Notes: generated by a model not told the origin, from the letters alone. A DNA stretch of 64,000 bases from Paracoccaceae bacterium (GCA_014872815.1 WKFK01000014.1:310001-374000), one strand, 5' to 3'; positions 8,817 through 18,558 are shown, numbered from the stretch's first letter. Numbers and translations are program-made.

Positions 8817-9941
8817 ATGAATAATGTGTTTGTTTACGGCACGTTGCGACACGTGCCGCTGCTCGCGACCGTGATTGGCAGAGACGCAGAAACATTGAAA
8901 CTCCGTAAGGGCGGGCTACCTAACCATGCCGTCTTTGCCGTCAAGGATCAGGATTTTCCGATTTTGAAGCCCGCTGATGGGACGGCGACTGGTCTTTTGA
9001 TCACTGACCTGAGCGATACTGAGGTCGAACGCCTGCGGTTCTACGAAGGCAGTTATGACTATGATCTTACGGATGCGGTTGTCGTCGCTGATGAAATCGA
9101 ATGTGCGGCCAGAGTGTTCAAGAGCGACAACGAAGGTTGGGTTCCCGATGGAGCTTGGTCGCTTGAGAATTGGGCGCAACGGTTTGGCGACGTGACTGTG
9201 CTGCGGGCCATTGAAGAAATGAGCTACTTTGGCGTCCGGTCCCGCCAGGACGTGGACCGGATGCTACCGATGATCAAAGCGCGTGCGACCGCAAAACTAC
9301 AAGCCAAGCGGCGCAATGACGCGCTCAGTCCAAGCGGGATGACGGCCGCAGACGTGAGTGACGTGACGCTGGAACGGGCCTATGCCGAGTATTTTACACT
9401 GGATGAGTTTGATCTGACCTTTCGCCGGTATGATGGTGCGCAGAGCGAAATGGTCAAACGGGCGGTGTTTGTGGCCACAGACGCGGTGATCGTATTGCCT
9501 TATGACCCTGTGCGGGATCGCGTTTTGTTGATTGAACAATTTCGGCCAGGCCCATTTGCGCGGGGAGATGACCTTCCCTGGCAATTGGAGCCCATTGCAG
9601 GCCGTTTGGATGCAGACGAAAGCCCGGAAACCTGCGCCCGACGGGAGGCGCAAGAGGAAGCTGGGTTGGAGCTTTCGGCGCTGCATGAGGTGGCGAATTG
9701 TTACGCTTCACCCGGTTGTAGTACAGAATTTTACAATATTTACCTGGGCTTGGCCGACCTTCCTGATGGGGTTGTCGGTGTCTCGGGCTTGGAGCAGGAA
9801 GCGGAAGACATTCGGTCTTATGTCTACAGCTTTGATGAGCTGATGCAGATGGTGGATCGGATGCAGGTGGTGAATGCGCCTCTGGTGTTGGCAGCGCTGT
9901 GGTTGGCGCGTCATCGCGACAGGCTGCGCGGGACCGCTTGA
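8817..9941 (+). CDS. trgB: TrgB: gamma-glutamylcyclotransferase-like domain fused to NUDIX hydrolase
   Basis: A 374-residue two-domain protein. Residues 1-115 form a gamma-glutamylcyclotransferase-like (AIG2) domain beginning FVYGTLR. Residues about 190-374 form a NUDIX hydrolase of the ADP-ribose pyrophosphatase kind, with a full Nudix box at 262-284 (G-x5-E-x7-REAQEEAGL). This fusion is typical of TrgB. The gene begins 4 bp after trgA; the in-frame start at 8790 would overlap trgA and is not used. The join of a glutathione-type cyclotransferase with a nucleotide-sugar hydrolase suggests redox or thiol metabolism, in keeping with the cysK neighbour, but the reaction is not established. Confidence 0.88.
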   Translation: MNNVFVYGTLRHVPLLATVIGRDAETLKLRKGGLPNHAVFAVKDQDFPILKPADGTATGLLITDLSDTEVERLRFYEGSYDYDLTDAVVVADEIECAARVFKSDNEGWVPDGAWSLENWAQRFGDVTVLRAIEEMSYFGVRSRQDVDRMLPMIKARATAKLQAKRRNDALSPSGMTAADVSDVTLERAYAEYFTLDEFDLTFRRYDGAQSEMVKRAVFVATDAVIVLPYDPVRDRVLLIEQFRPGPFARGDDLPWQLEPIAGRLDADESPETCARREAQEEAGLELSALHEVANCYASPGCSTEFYNIYLGLADLPDGVVGVSGLEQEAEDIRSYVYSFDELMQMVDRMQVVNAPLVLAALWLARHRDRLRGTA

Positions 9942-9998
9942 GTTTGCCGCGCGCCTTGCCTACACAGGATTTCAGACATCTATAAAGGACCGCGCAAC

Positions 9999-11036
9999 AT
10001 GCATATCGCCCGTGATCTGGCCCAAGCGATTGGCAACACCCCTTTGATCCGCCTGAACAAAGTCAGCGACGAGACTGGGTGTGAGATTTATGGCAAGGCG
10101 GAGTTCATGAACCCCGGCCAGTCGGTCAAGGACCGCGCTGCGCTTTACATCATCAAAGACGCGATTGCGCGTGGCGATTTGAAGCCGGGTGGCACCATTG
10201 TCGAAGGTACGGCTGGCAACACCGGGATTGGCCTAGCGCTTGTGGGCGCGTCCATGGGGTTCAAGACCGTGATTGTGATCCCTGAGACGCAATCGCAGGA
10301 AAAGAAAGACATGCTGCGTCTGGCTGGTGCGGAGCTGGTGCAGGTGCCGGCGGCGCCGTATCGGAACCCCAACAACTATGTGCGCTATTCCGGCCGCCTT
10401 GCGGCGGAGTTGGCGAAGACCGAGCCGAATGGCGCGATCTGGGCCAATCAGTTCGATAACGTGGCCAACCGTCAGGCGCATGTGGAAACCACAGGTCCGG
10501 AAATCTGGACACAGACCGAAGGCAAGGTGGATGGCTTCACCTGTGCGGTGGGCTCTGGCGGCACGCTGGCGGGCGTGGCGGAAGCCTTGCAGTCCAAGGG
10601 CGTGAAAATTGGCCTCGCGGACCCAATGGGCGCGGCGCTGTACAATTTCTACGCCAATGGCGAGCTGAAATCCGAAGGTGGGTCCATCACCGAAGGCATC
10701 GGGCAGGGACGCATCACGGCCAACCTTGAAGGCTTCACCCCGGATATGAGCTATCAGATCTCGGACGAAGAGGCGTTGCCTTATGTGTTTGATCTGCTGG
10801 AAAACGAGGGGCTGTGTCTCGGTGGATCCTCTGGTGTGAACATTGCCGGTGCGGTGCGCATGGCTAAAGATATGGGGCCGGGCCACACGATTGTGACCAT
10901 CCTCTGTGACTATGGCACACGCTATCAATCAAAGCTGTTCAACCCGGAATTCCTTAAGGAAAAAGGCCTGCCTACCCCGGCATGGCTGGGCAGCAAGGGC
11001 CCAAGCAGCATTCCGGGTGTGTTCGAAGACGTATAA
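9999..11036 (+). CDS. cysK: Cysteine synthase A
   Basis: A 345-residue PLP enzyme that makes cysteine from O-acetylserine and sulfide. The PLP lysine is K44 in NPGQSVKDRA, and the phosphate-binding loop is GTAGNTGIGLA (about residues 69-79). The protein is some 30 residues longer than E. coli CysK, mostly at the C-terminus. It lies 57 bp after trgB with an AAAGGA site before the ATG, the same order as in the R. sphaeroides tellurite locus, where thiol supply is thought to matter for resistance. Confidence 0.92.
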   Translation: MHIARDLAQAIGNTPLIRLNKVSDETGCEIYGKAEFMNPGQSVKDRAALYIIKDAIARGDLKPGGTIVEGTAGNTGIGLALVGASMGFKTVIVIPETQSQEKKDMLRLAGAELVQVPAAPYRNPNNYVRYSGRLAAELAKTEPNGAIWANQFDNVANRQAHVETTGPEIWTQTEGKVDGFTCAVGSGGTLAGVAEALQSKGVKIGLADPMGAALYNFYANGELKSEGGSITEGIGQGRITANLEGFTPDMSYQISDEEALPYVFDLLENEGLCLGGSSGVNIAGAVRMAKDMGPGHTIVTILCDYGTRYQSKLFNPEFLKEKGLPTPAWLGSKGPSSIPGVFEDV

Positions 11037-11050
11037 GGCAGTGTCATAAT

Positions 11051-13486
11051 ATGCGCCCCCTGATGAGGTATCTAAGTGTCGCGGTCACGGTACTGACCGT
11101 TTGGGTAACAGCAGTTTGGGCGCAAGGCACATTGCCGCCTGATTATGGCGAATGGCGGCGGGTTGCAGATCGCGCCGCCGAGGCCATCGACAATGATCGC
11201 GCTTCTGAGGCGGCGATGGATACGCTGCGCGATCAGCTGTCGCTATGGAGCGAAGACTTCACCAACGAAAGCTCGCGATCGCGGATTTCGGTGACCACGC
11301 TTGAGGCACAGTTGGAGCGTCTGGGGCCCGTGCCGGAGGGAGGCGAGGCCGAGGACGTCGCTGAGGAACGGCGACAATTGGAGCTTTCCTTATCTGAAGC
11401 CCGGGCGCCCGTTCGTAAGGCTGAACTGGCGCTGACCGAGGCAGAAGAGTTGGTCCGGTCAATTGATGTTTTGCTTCGAGAGCGGCAAACTCAAATCTTG
11501 CTTGAGCCGGGGCCATTGCCCTTAAACCCGGACCTCTGGTGGCCGGCGGTACGGGAACTCAAGGAGTCTGTCCGGCTTATTGCTTTAGAATTCCAGACCG
11601 GTTGGGTGCACGAAAAACAACGCAACGAGTTGCGTAAGTCTTTGCCCCAAATGCTGTTTTATTTGGCCATTGCCGTCGTACTGCTGACGCGCGGGATGCG
11701 GTGGACTGACAAGGCTTTGCAAAGCATGGTCCGGGATCGAGCGCACCTGTCAGCGGGGCGTTGGATTGCGGTGTTCTGTCTATCTTATGGGCAGGTCGTG
11801 TTGCCGATGCTTGGGGTGTTTGCCTTTTCCAAAGCGGTCTATGCCACGGACCTTCCAGGTCTGCGTGGTGATGTGGTTTTATCCATTCTACCACTGATGA
11901 CTTTTGAGCTCCTAACAGCGCGTTGGTTGGGAGAGCGGGTGTTTTCCCGCAACGAAAGACCTTTGCTGCTTGTCAGTTTGACAGAGGCCGAAAAACGCAA
12001 GGGCCGACGCGCCAGCACGGTATTGGGCGCAACGCTTGCGTTCAGCTCATTGTTCGTTGAGCTGGCGCGTTATGAGAGTTGGACTCGTGGCACGGAGTCA
12101 GTGTTATTTTTTCTAACGACGGTTGTCGCAGCCTATTTCCTCGGCCTGTTGGGGCGATTGGTGTCGCGCCACGCGGGGTCTATGCGGGCCGAAGAAGATG
12201 GGCCGCTGACGGCGATTGGTCAGCTGATTTCGTTGTTGGGGCGTTACACTTTTTTAGTATCTTTGATCGGTGGCGTTCTGGCCACCATCGGATTGACCCG
12301 TGGCGCGAGTTATTTGGTTTTCTCCAGCACGCGCACTGTGTTTTTGGTAGCGTTCTTGCTGGTAGCGCAGCGCGTTATTCAAAAGATCTTCTCAGCGTTG
12401 AATGGTCGCGATGATGACGAAAGTCCGCTCGCGGCAGTTCTAGCAGGCATTGGCATTGTGATTTTGTCGATTCCGGTGTTCCTAATGTGCTGGGGCGCGC
12501 AGGTTGCCGACCTGCAGCAAATCTGGCGCAATATTTCAGATGGGTTGCAGTTTGGCGATCTGATCCTGTCGCCTGAGAATATTCTCCTTTTGATCGTGGT
12601 TTATGCTTTTGGTCACGCGGTCACGCGGTTGTCGCAGAGCTTTTTGCGGGACAACATTTTGCCCAAGACGCGTTTGGATGCGGGAGGTCAGACGGCCGTT
12701 GTGTCCGGGGCAGGGTACATCGGTATCTTTTTGGCCGCGCTGATTGCGTTGACTGTTGCTGGAATCAACCTTGGCAATATCGCCTTGTTTGCTGGTGCGC
12801 TGTCAGTCGGTATCGGCTTTGGCCTGCAAAACATCGTGTCCAACTTTGTCAGTGGCATCATCCTGTTGATTGAACGCCCAGTAAGCGAGGGCGATTGGAT
12901 CGATGTGAATGGGCAGATGGGCTATGTGCGCGACATTTCGGTGCGTTCGACCAGGATCGAGACGTTTGATCGCACGGATGTGGTGATCCCGAACAGCGAT
13001 CTGATTTCCGGTACAGTCACAAACTACACCCGTGGCAACACCGTGGGCCGGGTGATCGTGCCGGTTGGTGTGGCGTATGGCACAGACACGCGCTGGGTTG
13101 AGGGCATACTGCGCGAGATCGCGGAAGCACATCCAATGGTTTTGGCGAACCCGGCACCCGCTGTTGTGTTTCAGGGATTTGGCGCGGACTCGCTGGACTT
13201 TGAAATCCGGGCGATCTTGCGGGATGTGAACTGGATGCTGACGGTGAAAAGTGATTTGAACCACGAAATCGCGCGGCGTTTCGTGGAAGAGGGTATCGAG
13301 ATACCCTTTGCGCAGCGCGATTTGTGGCTGCGTAATCCGGAAGTTTTGCGAGGCGAGGCTCCTGTCGCAAACACGCCTGCGGCCCCTGTGGCTACTAGCC
13401 CGGCACCAGTAAGCACAACACCAACACCGCCGGACTTGGATGACATGGACGGCTCGGACGGAGATGGGGACGGAGACGGCCGATGA
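11051..13486 (+). CDS. Large MscS-family mechanosensitive channel (DUF3772)
   Basis: An 811-residue inner-membrane protein. It starts with a signal peptide ending near VWAQG (residue 25), then a periplasmic DUF3772 coiled-coil region (about 30-190), then many membrane helices (about 200-560), and a C-terminal MscS core with the pore helix region AGALSVGIGFGLQNIVSNFVSG and the beta domain ERPVSEGDWIDV. MscS channels release solutes on osmotic downshift. The last 60 residues are Pro/Thr/Ala-rich and end in an Asp-Gly repeat tail. The ATG at 11051 is chosen because the upstream in-frame start lies within cysK. The gene overlaps alaX by 4 bp. Confidence 0.88.
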   Translation: MRPLMRYLSVAVTVLTVWVTAVWAQGTLPPDYGEWRRVADRAAEAIDNDRASEAAMDTLRDQLSLWSEDFTNESSRSRISVTTLEAQLERLGPVPEGGEAEDVAEERRQLELSLSEARAPVRKAELALTEAEELVRSIDVLLRERQTQILLEPGPLPLNPDLWWPAVRELKESVRLIALEFQTGWVHEKQRNELRKSLPQMLFYLAIAVVLLTRGMRWTDKALQSMVRDRAHLSAGRWIAVFCLSYGQVVLPMLGVFAFSKAVYATDLPGLRGDVVLSILPLMTFELLTARWLGERVFSRNERPLLLVSLTEAEKRKGRRASTVLGATLAFSSLFVELARYESWTRGTESVLFFLTTVVAAYFLGLLGRLVSRHAGSMRAEEDGPLTAIGQLISLLGRYTFLVSLIGGVLATIGLTRGASYLVFSSTRTVFLVAFLLVAQRVIQKIFSALNGRDDDESPLAAVLAGIGIVILSIPVFLMCWGAQVADLQQIWRNISDGLQFGDLILSPENILLLIVVYAFGHAVTRLSQSFLRDNILPKTRLDAGGQTAVVSGAGYIGIFLAALIALTVAGINLGNIALFAGALSVGIGFGLQNIVSNFVSGIILLIERPVSEGDWIDVNGQMGYVRDISVRSTRIETFDRTDVVIPNSDLISGTVTNYTRGNTVGRVIVPVGVAYGTDTRWVEGILREIAEAHPMVLANPAPAVVFQGFGADSLDFEIRAILRDVNWMLTVKSDLNHEIARRFVEEGIEIPFAQRDLWLRNPEVLRGEAPVANTPAAPVATSPAPVSTTPTPPDLDDMDGSDGDGDGDGR

Positions 13487-14202
13487 GCAAACTGTTGTTT
13501 TTGGAAGATGCCTATCAGAAAGAAGCGATTGGCGTGGTTATCGGACACACTCCGGAAGGAGGTATTCTGGTAGATGCGCCCTTGTTTTACGCGACAAGTG
13601 GCGGGCAGCCGGGGGATAGCGGTGTGCTTGAATGGGATGGGCATACCTCCGAAATCGCGACGACAGTGAAAACACACGAAGGTGAGATTGCCCTTGTGCC
13701 TTCAGCGCCGGAAGAATTGCCGCCAATTGGCACGGATGTGAAACAGGTGCTGGATTGGGGACGACGTCATCGACATATGCGCGTGCATACAGCGCTGCAT
13801 CTGCTGTCCGTGGTCATACCTTTGCCAGTGACCGGTGGGTCCATTGGGGCAGAGAAAGGCCGGTTGGACTTTGATATGCCGGAGGCGCCAGCGGACAAGC
13901 AGGCGCTGAGTGATGCGCTGAACGCCTTGATTGATCGTGATCTGGCGGTGACCGAAGACTGGATCACCGATGCGGAACTGGATGCCAATCCGGGTTTGGT
14001 GAAAACCATGTCCGTTGCGCCACCGAAGGGTGCCGGTAAAGTGCGCCTGGTGCGCATTGGCAGCGAGGATGAGCAGGTTGATTTACAACCCTGCGGCGGT
14101 ACGCATGTGGCCAGCACGGGTGAGATTGGCCGCGTTCGGATTGGAAAGATCGAAAAGAAGGGCAAGCAGAACAGACGGGTTTACCTGCATCTCGATGCCT
14201 GA
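13483..14202 (+). CDS. AlaX-type alanyl-tRNA editing protein
   Basis: A 239-residue free-standing editing domain that hydrolyses mischarged Ser-tRNA(Ala) or Gly-tRNA(Ala). The zinc ligands are H102 and H106 (HTALH) plus C204 and H208 (CGGTH), the standard set. It resembles the AlaX-M class with an N-terminal beta domain. The start overlaps the channel gene stop by 4 bp (ATGA), so the two are translated from one message, although no functional tie is known. A terminator hairpin follows at 14235. Confidence 0.9.
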   Translation: MSKLLFLEDAYQKEAIGVVIGHTPEGGILVDAPLFYATSGGQPGDSGVLEWDGHTSEIATTVKTHEGEIALVPSAPEELPPIGTDVKQVLDWGRRHRHMRVHTALHLLSVVIPLPVTGGSIGAEKGRLDFDMPEAPADKQALSDALNALIDRDLAVTEDWITDAELDANPGLVKTMSVAPPKGAGKVRLVRIGSEDEQVDLQPCGGTHVASTGEIGRVRIGKIEKKGKQNRRVYLHLDA

Positions 14203-14234
14203 GTGTGTTTTGCCACTTGGTTGCGAAAACGAGC

Positions 14235-14265
14235 AAGCCGCGGGTGAGAGTGCTGCGGCTTTTTC
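14235..14265 (+). terminator. Rho-independent terminator after the alaX-type gene
   Basis: AAGCCGC (14235-14241) pairs with GCGGCTT (14255-14261) and is followed by TTTTC, 33 bp after the stop codon. Confidence 0.75.
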
Positions 14266-14290
14266 TTTGCCTGATGTGCAGACACAAAAA

Positions 14291-14324
14291 AAGGCGGGGT
14301 GCCATGTCCAGTAGACCCCGCCTT
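14291..14324 (-). terminator. Terminator at the convergent end of the PAS gene
   Basis: AAGGCGGGGT (14291-14300) pairs perfectly with ACCCCGCCTT (14315-14324). On the minus strand it is followed by a U run (the A tract at 14286-14292), so it ends the PAS-protein gene; it can also serve as a second stop for the plus-strand gene. Confidence 0.8.
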
Positions 14325-14345
14325 CTTTGTGAGACCAGATTTTTT

Positions 14346-15044
14346 CTAGTCGTCTGACACAACCACACGAAGGTGTGCGTGCCGGGTTGGAACGAGGCGC
14401 GGCGCGGCCGGTGTTTTGGCGCGTTCCTGCGCTGGCTGCATCCCAGTCGGCGTGGTGATTTCGACCTTCTGAGGCTGCGGTGTGGCCGCTGTGTCAGAAG
14501 AGGTTTTCGCGCTTGGCATGTCGATGCGGCGCAGAAAGCTGCCTTCCAGATCAAACCGCTGAGGCGCACGGCCCAATTCACCGTCCACAGTGATGGCGCC
14601 GAGAATTCGGTTCACTTCGCCACTGTCAGAGCGCAATGGCAGTAGCATCATTTCAGCGTTGAGACCGTTGCGGCGGAAGCCACGGGTGGTGCCCATTTCA
14701 AGGCGACCGATGGCTGGCGCGGCAAAGACTTTCTCGAGCGCTTGACCGAAGCTGTCCCGGGACGCTTCGTTGATCAGCGCGGACATGGGCATGCCGCGCA
14801 TGTCCATGCCCATCACATCGGTGAGCGTATTACAGGAGACCCGCAGGCGCGCCATGCCCGGTGCGATGCGTTCCAGAATGAACGCGTGTTTGAGCACTTT
14901 TTGAATTTGGCGTGGATCCACGTCGCTGCGATAAGGCACCGCATTTCCGTCGCGCAGACCATCCCAGTAGGATTTTACGTCCTGCATTACAGCGATGCTG
15001 TGCACCTTTGCTGCGCTTGATTTACTGTCACCAAAAATTCTCAT
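14346..15044 (-). CDS. PAS domain-containing protein (PAS_5 type)
   Basis: A 232-residue soluble protein. Residues about 20-160 look like the PAS_5 domain common in alphaproteobacteria: an N-terminal DVKSYWDGLRDGNAVPYRSDVDPRQI, which is strongly characteristic, followed by a sensor-like beta region. The C-terminal 70 residues are Pro/Thr/Ala-rich and probably disordered. It has no kinase or DNA-binding domain, so it is likely a single-domain sensor or adaptor. It is transcribed divergently from yicC across a 240-bp AT-rich gap. Ligand and partner unknown. Confidence 0.8.
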   Translation of the reverse strand: MRIFGDSKSSAAKVHSIAVMQDVKSYWDGLRDGNAVPYRSDVDPRQIQKVLKHAFILERIAPGMARLRVSCNTLTDVMGMDMRGMPMSALINEASRDSFGQALEKVFAAPAIGRLEMGTTRGFRRNGLNAEMMLLPLRSDSGEVNRILGAITVDGELGRAPQRFDLEGSFLRRIDMPSAKTSSDTAATPQPQKVEITTPTGMQPAQERAKTPAAPRLVPTRHAHLRVVVSDD

Positions 15045-15284
15045 GCTCTTCCCCCCAGGAAAAAACTACTGCGTCTGATCTTTGTACCGTACAGTCCGTC
15101 TTTGGGCCGGTTTCTGTTGCCGTTTGCTCAAAGTCGTAAACAACTTGTAAATCAGTTATCTCACATTTTAGCGGATTTGCGATAAAAAATGATTTCAATG
15201 GTTAACCGTTTGTGCCGTTAACGTTGCTCTTACCCTCTGAATAGATTTACCTAAAGGACAACTGAATTTGCTGGAGGACGTCCC

Positions 15285-16175
15285 GTGCTGGAGTCGATGA
15301 CCGGATACGCAAGCCTTAAGGGTGAAGGGCAGGGACACAGCTGGACCTGGGATCTGCGCAGTGTGAATGCGAAGGGACTGGATCTGCGCTTGAGGGTGCC
15401 GGATTGGATTGAAGGACTGGAACCAGCGGTGCGCGGTGCGCTGTCCAAAGGCATGGCGCGTGGCTCGGTGAACCTGTCGCTTCGGATAAATCGAGATGAT
15501 GAAACCGGAGCTTTGGCGGTGAACGCCGCGCAATTGGAAGCGGTCCTGTCGGCGCTTCAGGCGGTGGAAGAGCGGGCGATGGACAAAGGCATTTCGCTGG
15601 CGCCGTCCAAAGCCAGTGATCTGCTTTCGCAACGCGGTGTGATGGAACAGGCGGTTGAGGAAACCGACAGCAAGGCTTTGTTGGCGGCGATCACCGCGCA
15701 GTTACCGGAGTTGATTGCCAGCTTCAAACAGATGCGCGCCAGGGAAGGTCAGGCGCTTGAAGCGGTGCTCGCGGATCAGTTGGAGCAGGTGTCTGATCTG
15801 ACCCAACAGGCTGCAGAGGCAGCAGAAGCGCGGCGGGAAGAGGCGGCGGAGACCTTGCGGGCCAATCTGGCGCGGGTTCTGGAAAATGCGGACGGGCTGG
15901 ACGAAAGCCGGCTGGCGCAGGAACTGGCGGTATTGGCTGTGAAATCCGACGTGATGGAAGAGTTGGATCGGTTGCGGGCGCATGTGCAGGCCGCCAAAGA
16001 CCTACTGGCACAAGGAAGCCCGGTGGGGCGTAAGCTCGACTTCTTGATGCAGGAATTCAATCGAGAGGCCAATACGCTGTGTTCCAAGGCACAGTCGGTG
16101 GATTTGACGCGGATTGGGCTGGACCTCAAGGCCGTGATCGACCAGATGAGAGAGCAAGTTCAAAACGTGGAATAA
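15285..16175 (+). CDS. YicC family endoribonuclease
   Basis: A 296-residue protein of the YicC/YloC family, with the N-terminal conserved start SMTGYAS and the C-terminal DUF1732 part ([22 protein letters not shown] near residue 246). Family members are endoribonucleases acting on RNA. The GTG start at 15285 is chosen because GGAGGA lies 7 bases upstream and it gives the usual 4 residues before MTGYA. The gene is followed 4 bp later by gmk, a pairing that is widespread in bacteria. Confidence 0.9.
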   Translation: MLESMTGYASLKGEGQGHSWTWDLRSVNAKGLDLRLRVPDWIEGLEPAVRGALSKGMARGSVNLSLRINRDDETGALAVNAAQLEAVLSALQAVEERAMDKGISLAPSKASDLLSQRGVMEQAVEETDSKALLAAITAQLPELIASFKQMRAREGQALEAVLADQLEQVSDLTQQAAEAAEARREEAAETLRANLARVLENADGLDESRLAQELAVLAVKSDVMEELDRLRAHVQAAKDLLAQGSPVGRKLDFLMQEFNREANTLCSKAQSVDLTRIGLDLKAVIDQMREQVQNVE

Positions 16176-16179
16176 TCAC

Positions 16180-16821
16180 ATGACTCAGCGACGTGGCCTG
16201 CTCATCATTTTATCTTCACCCTCCGGTGCAGGGAAATCAACGCTCGCGCGGCGGTTGATGGAATGGGACCCGGGTTTGAGTTTTTCGATTTCCGCCACCA
16301 CGCGCGCGCCACGCCCCGGTGAGGCACATGGCCGTGAGTATTACTTTCTCTCGGAAGACGAGTTTAAAAGTCAGGTGGCCGATGGTGAAATGCTGGAGCA
16401 CGCCCACGTGTTTGGTAATTTCTACGGTTCCCCGGCAGGTCCGGTGCGCGAGACCATTGAAAACGGCAATGATGTGCTGTTTGACGTGGACTGGCAGGGC
16501 GAGGCGCAGATCCGCAACTCCGACCTTGGCAAACACGCGCTCTCCATTTTTATTCTACCGCCCTCCATCAAAGAACTGCACCGCCGTTTGGTGAGCCGTG
16601 CGCAGGACAGTGAAGACGTGATCGATAAGCGGATGCAAAAAAGCTGGGATGAAATCAGCCACTGGCATTCCTATGATTATGTGCTGGTGAATGATGATCT
16701 GGATGCCACAGAGGCACAGCTGAAGACCATTATTGCGGCGGAACGTATGCGCCGTGAACAGCAGCCCGCCTTGCAAGGCCATGTGAACGGGTTGCAGAGC
16801 GAATTTCAGGAGATGCCCTAA
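16180..16821 (+). CDS. gmk: Guanylate kinase
   Basis: A 213-residue enzyme phosphorylating GMP to GDP with ATP. The P-loop is [11 protein letters not shown] (about residues 12-22), and the GMP-binding region [16 protein letters not shown] follows near residue 41. Length is normal with a slightly long tail. It sits between yicC and a gamma carbonic anhydrase, with the latter start overlapping its stop by a base, so the three genes form one operon. Confidence 0.95.
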   Translation: MTQRRGLLIILSSPSGAGKSTLARRLMEWDPGLSFSISATTRAPRPGEAHGREYYFLSEDEFKSQVADGEMLEHAHVFGNFYGSPAGPVRETIENGNDVLFDVDWQGEAQIRNSDLGKHALSIFILPPSIKELHRRLVSRAQDSEDVIDKRMQKSWDEISHWHSYDYVLVNDDLDATEAQLKTIIAAERMRREQQPALQGHVNGLQSEFQEMP

Positions 16822-17342
16822 TGCCGATGTATGAGTTGGATGGAATTGCTCCAAAACAAGACGACAGCAGCTGGGTGGCACCGGATGCCAATGTGATTGG
16901 CAACGTGGTGCTTGAGGCGGACACCTCTGTTTGGTTCGGTAGCACGCTGCGTGGGGATAACGAAACCATCACGGTGGGCGCAGGGTCTAATGTGCAGGAA
17001 AACTCGGTGATGCACACGGACCCGGGCTACCCCTTGACGATCGGTCAGAACTGCACAATTGGCCATAAAGCGATGTTGCATGGCTGCACCATTGGCGACA
17101 ACAGCCTAATTGGCATGGGCGCGACCGTGCTCAATGGCGCGAAGATCGGGAAAAACTGTCTTATTGGGGCAGGGGCGTTGATCACCGAAGGCAAAGAAAT
17201 TCCGGATGGCAGTCTGGTGATGGGCGCGCCTGGCAAGGTGGTACGTCTACTGGACGACGCAGCGATTGCCGGTCTGACGATGTCGGCCAAACATTATCAG
17301 GACAACGCCAAACGCTTCAAAGCGGGTCTGCGCGAAGTTTGA
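16821..17342 (+). CDS. Gamma carbonic anhydrase family protein
   Basis: A 173-residue left-handed beta-helix protein with repeating hexapeptides (for example [25 protein letters not shown]). The metal-type histidines appear in [16 protein letters not shown], matching the YrdA/PaaY group. Some members hydrate CO2, others have no measured activity. Its start overlaps the gmk stop by one base. A 6-bp hairpin (GACAGG/CCTGTC, 17344-17361) follows the stop, then a Pho box. Confidence 0.88.
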   Translation: MPMYELDGIAPKQDDSSWVAPDANVIGNVVLEADTSVWFGSTLRGDNETITVGAGSNVQENSVMHTDPGYPLTIGQNCTIGHKAMLHGCTIGDNSLIGMGATVLNGAKIGKNCLIGAGALITEGKEIPDGSLVMGAPGKVVRLLDDAAIAGLTMSAKHYQDNAKRFKAGLREV

Positions 17343-17370
17343 CGACAGGTTTTGCCCTGTCAAAGACGCT

Positions 17371-17388
17371 CTGTCATAAAACTGTTAC
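17371..17388 (+). promoter_or_regulatory. Pho box upstream of phoR
   Basis: CTGTCAT (17371-17377) and CTGTTAC (17382-17388) are spaced 11 bp apart, the classical arrangement of PhoB half-sites. It lies about 75 bp before phoR, so phoR is probably induced by phosphate limitation. Confidence 0.8.
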
Positions 17389-17464
17389 AATAAAACGGTT
17401 TGAGCCGTGGGGTTGATGTGCCCTTCGCTGGGCAAAGCAGAACGGAACAGACGGGAGCAAGGCG

Positions 17465-18541
17465 ATGCCGCGTGATTTCTACAAGAGCTACCTTGAGGCC
17501 GTGCCGCTGCCGGCGGTGCTGGTGGATGCGGAAGCGCGCATACTTGCGGGAAATGAGGCGGCGGTAAAACTCAACCCTCATGCGGATGATGATCGGCCCC
17601 TGATTTTGGTGTTTCGTCAACCGAGCCTCAACAGCGCCGTAGATGCCTGTTTGAGGGATGGGAAAGGTCAACGCGCAATCTATGCGCATAATGATGGGCC
17701 ACAGGAACACCGATTTGATGTTACGGTGTCTCCGGTAGACTTGGTGGCTGCCTCTGGTGGGCGGCTTGTTGCGCCCACCATGCGCACCAAAGGTGTGATG
17801 ATTTGTTTTCAGGATGTCACTGAGATCCAGCAGCTTGATCAAATGCGTCGGGATTTTGTGGCCAATGTGAGCCATGAGTTGCGCACGCCATTGACCGCGA
17901 TTTTGGGATTTGTGGAAACGTTGCAAGGCCCTGCGCGCGGGGACCCAGCCGCAACAGATCGCTTCCTCAACATCATGTCGGACGAAGCAAGCCGGATGAA
18001 CCGGCTGGTCGGAGACCTTTTGTCATTGAGCCGCGTGGAAGAAGTGTCTCGGATGCGGCCAACCGATCCGGTGGATTTGGACCAGATCATTCGTTCCGTT
18101 GTGCGCAACCTATCGCCTTTGGCGAACAGCAATAACAGCACAGTGACGTATGAAGATGCCGAGACACCCGTCGTTGTCCCGGGCGATGCCGATCAACTTT
18201 TGCAGGTGATTACCAACCTCATAGAGAATGCGCTGAAATACGGCGGGCAGGGGACCCAGGTAGAGGTGTCTTTGATCAAAGTGCACGGCCGCCTTGGGTT
18301 GCGCGGGGATGGATGGATGGTGTCTGTGCAAGACAACGGGCCCGGCATCGATAGCATTCACATCACGCGACTGACTGAAAGGTTTTACAGAATCGACTCA
18401 CACAGATCGCGTGAAATGGGCGGTACTGGTCTGGGACTCGCAATTGTAAAACATATCATTAACCGCCATCGCGGCCGTTTGAAGATCGAGAGCACTTTAG
18501 GAAAAGGCAGTGTTTTCAGCGTGGTGTTGCCTGCGACCTAG
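17465..18541 (+). CDS. phoR: Phosphate-regulon sensor histidine kinase PhoR
   Basis: A 358-residue histidine kinase controlling PhoB. The N-terminal 120 residues resemble a PAS domain, then comes the H-box FVANVSHELRTPLTAILGF with H137, and the ATPase domain with N box NLIENALKYG and G boxes DNGPGI and GGTGLGLAIVKHI. Unlike E. coli PhoR, no membrane segment is visible at the N-terminus (begins MPRDFYKSYLEAVPLPAVLV), so it appears cytoplasmic and would need a partner, presumably PstSCAB-PhoU, to sense phosphate. Genes pstS to phoB follow directly, and a Pho box precedes it. Confidence 0.9.
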   Translation: MPRDFYKSYLEAVPLPAVLVDAEARILAGNEAAVKLNPHADDDRPLILVFRQPSLNSAVDACLRDGKGQRAIYAHNDGPQEHRFDVTVSPVDLVAASGGRLVAPTMRTKGVMICFQDVTEIQQLDQMRRDFVANVSHELRTPLTAILGFVETLQGPARGDPAATDRFLNIMSDEASRMNRLVGDLLSLSRVEEVSRMRPTDPVDLDQIIRSVVRNLSPLANSNNSTVTYEDAETPVVVPGDADQLLQVITNLIENALKYGGQGTQVEVSLIKVHGRLGLRGDGWMVSVQDNGPGIDSIHITRLTERFYRIDSHRSREMGGTGLGLAIVKHIINRHRGRLKIESTLGKGSVFSVVLPAT

Positions 18542-18558
18542 TCCATCTTTTGACTTGG

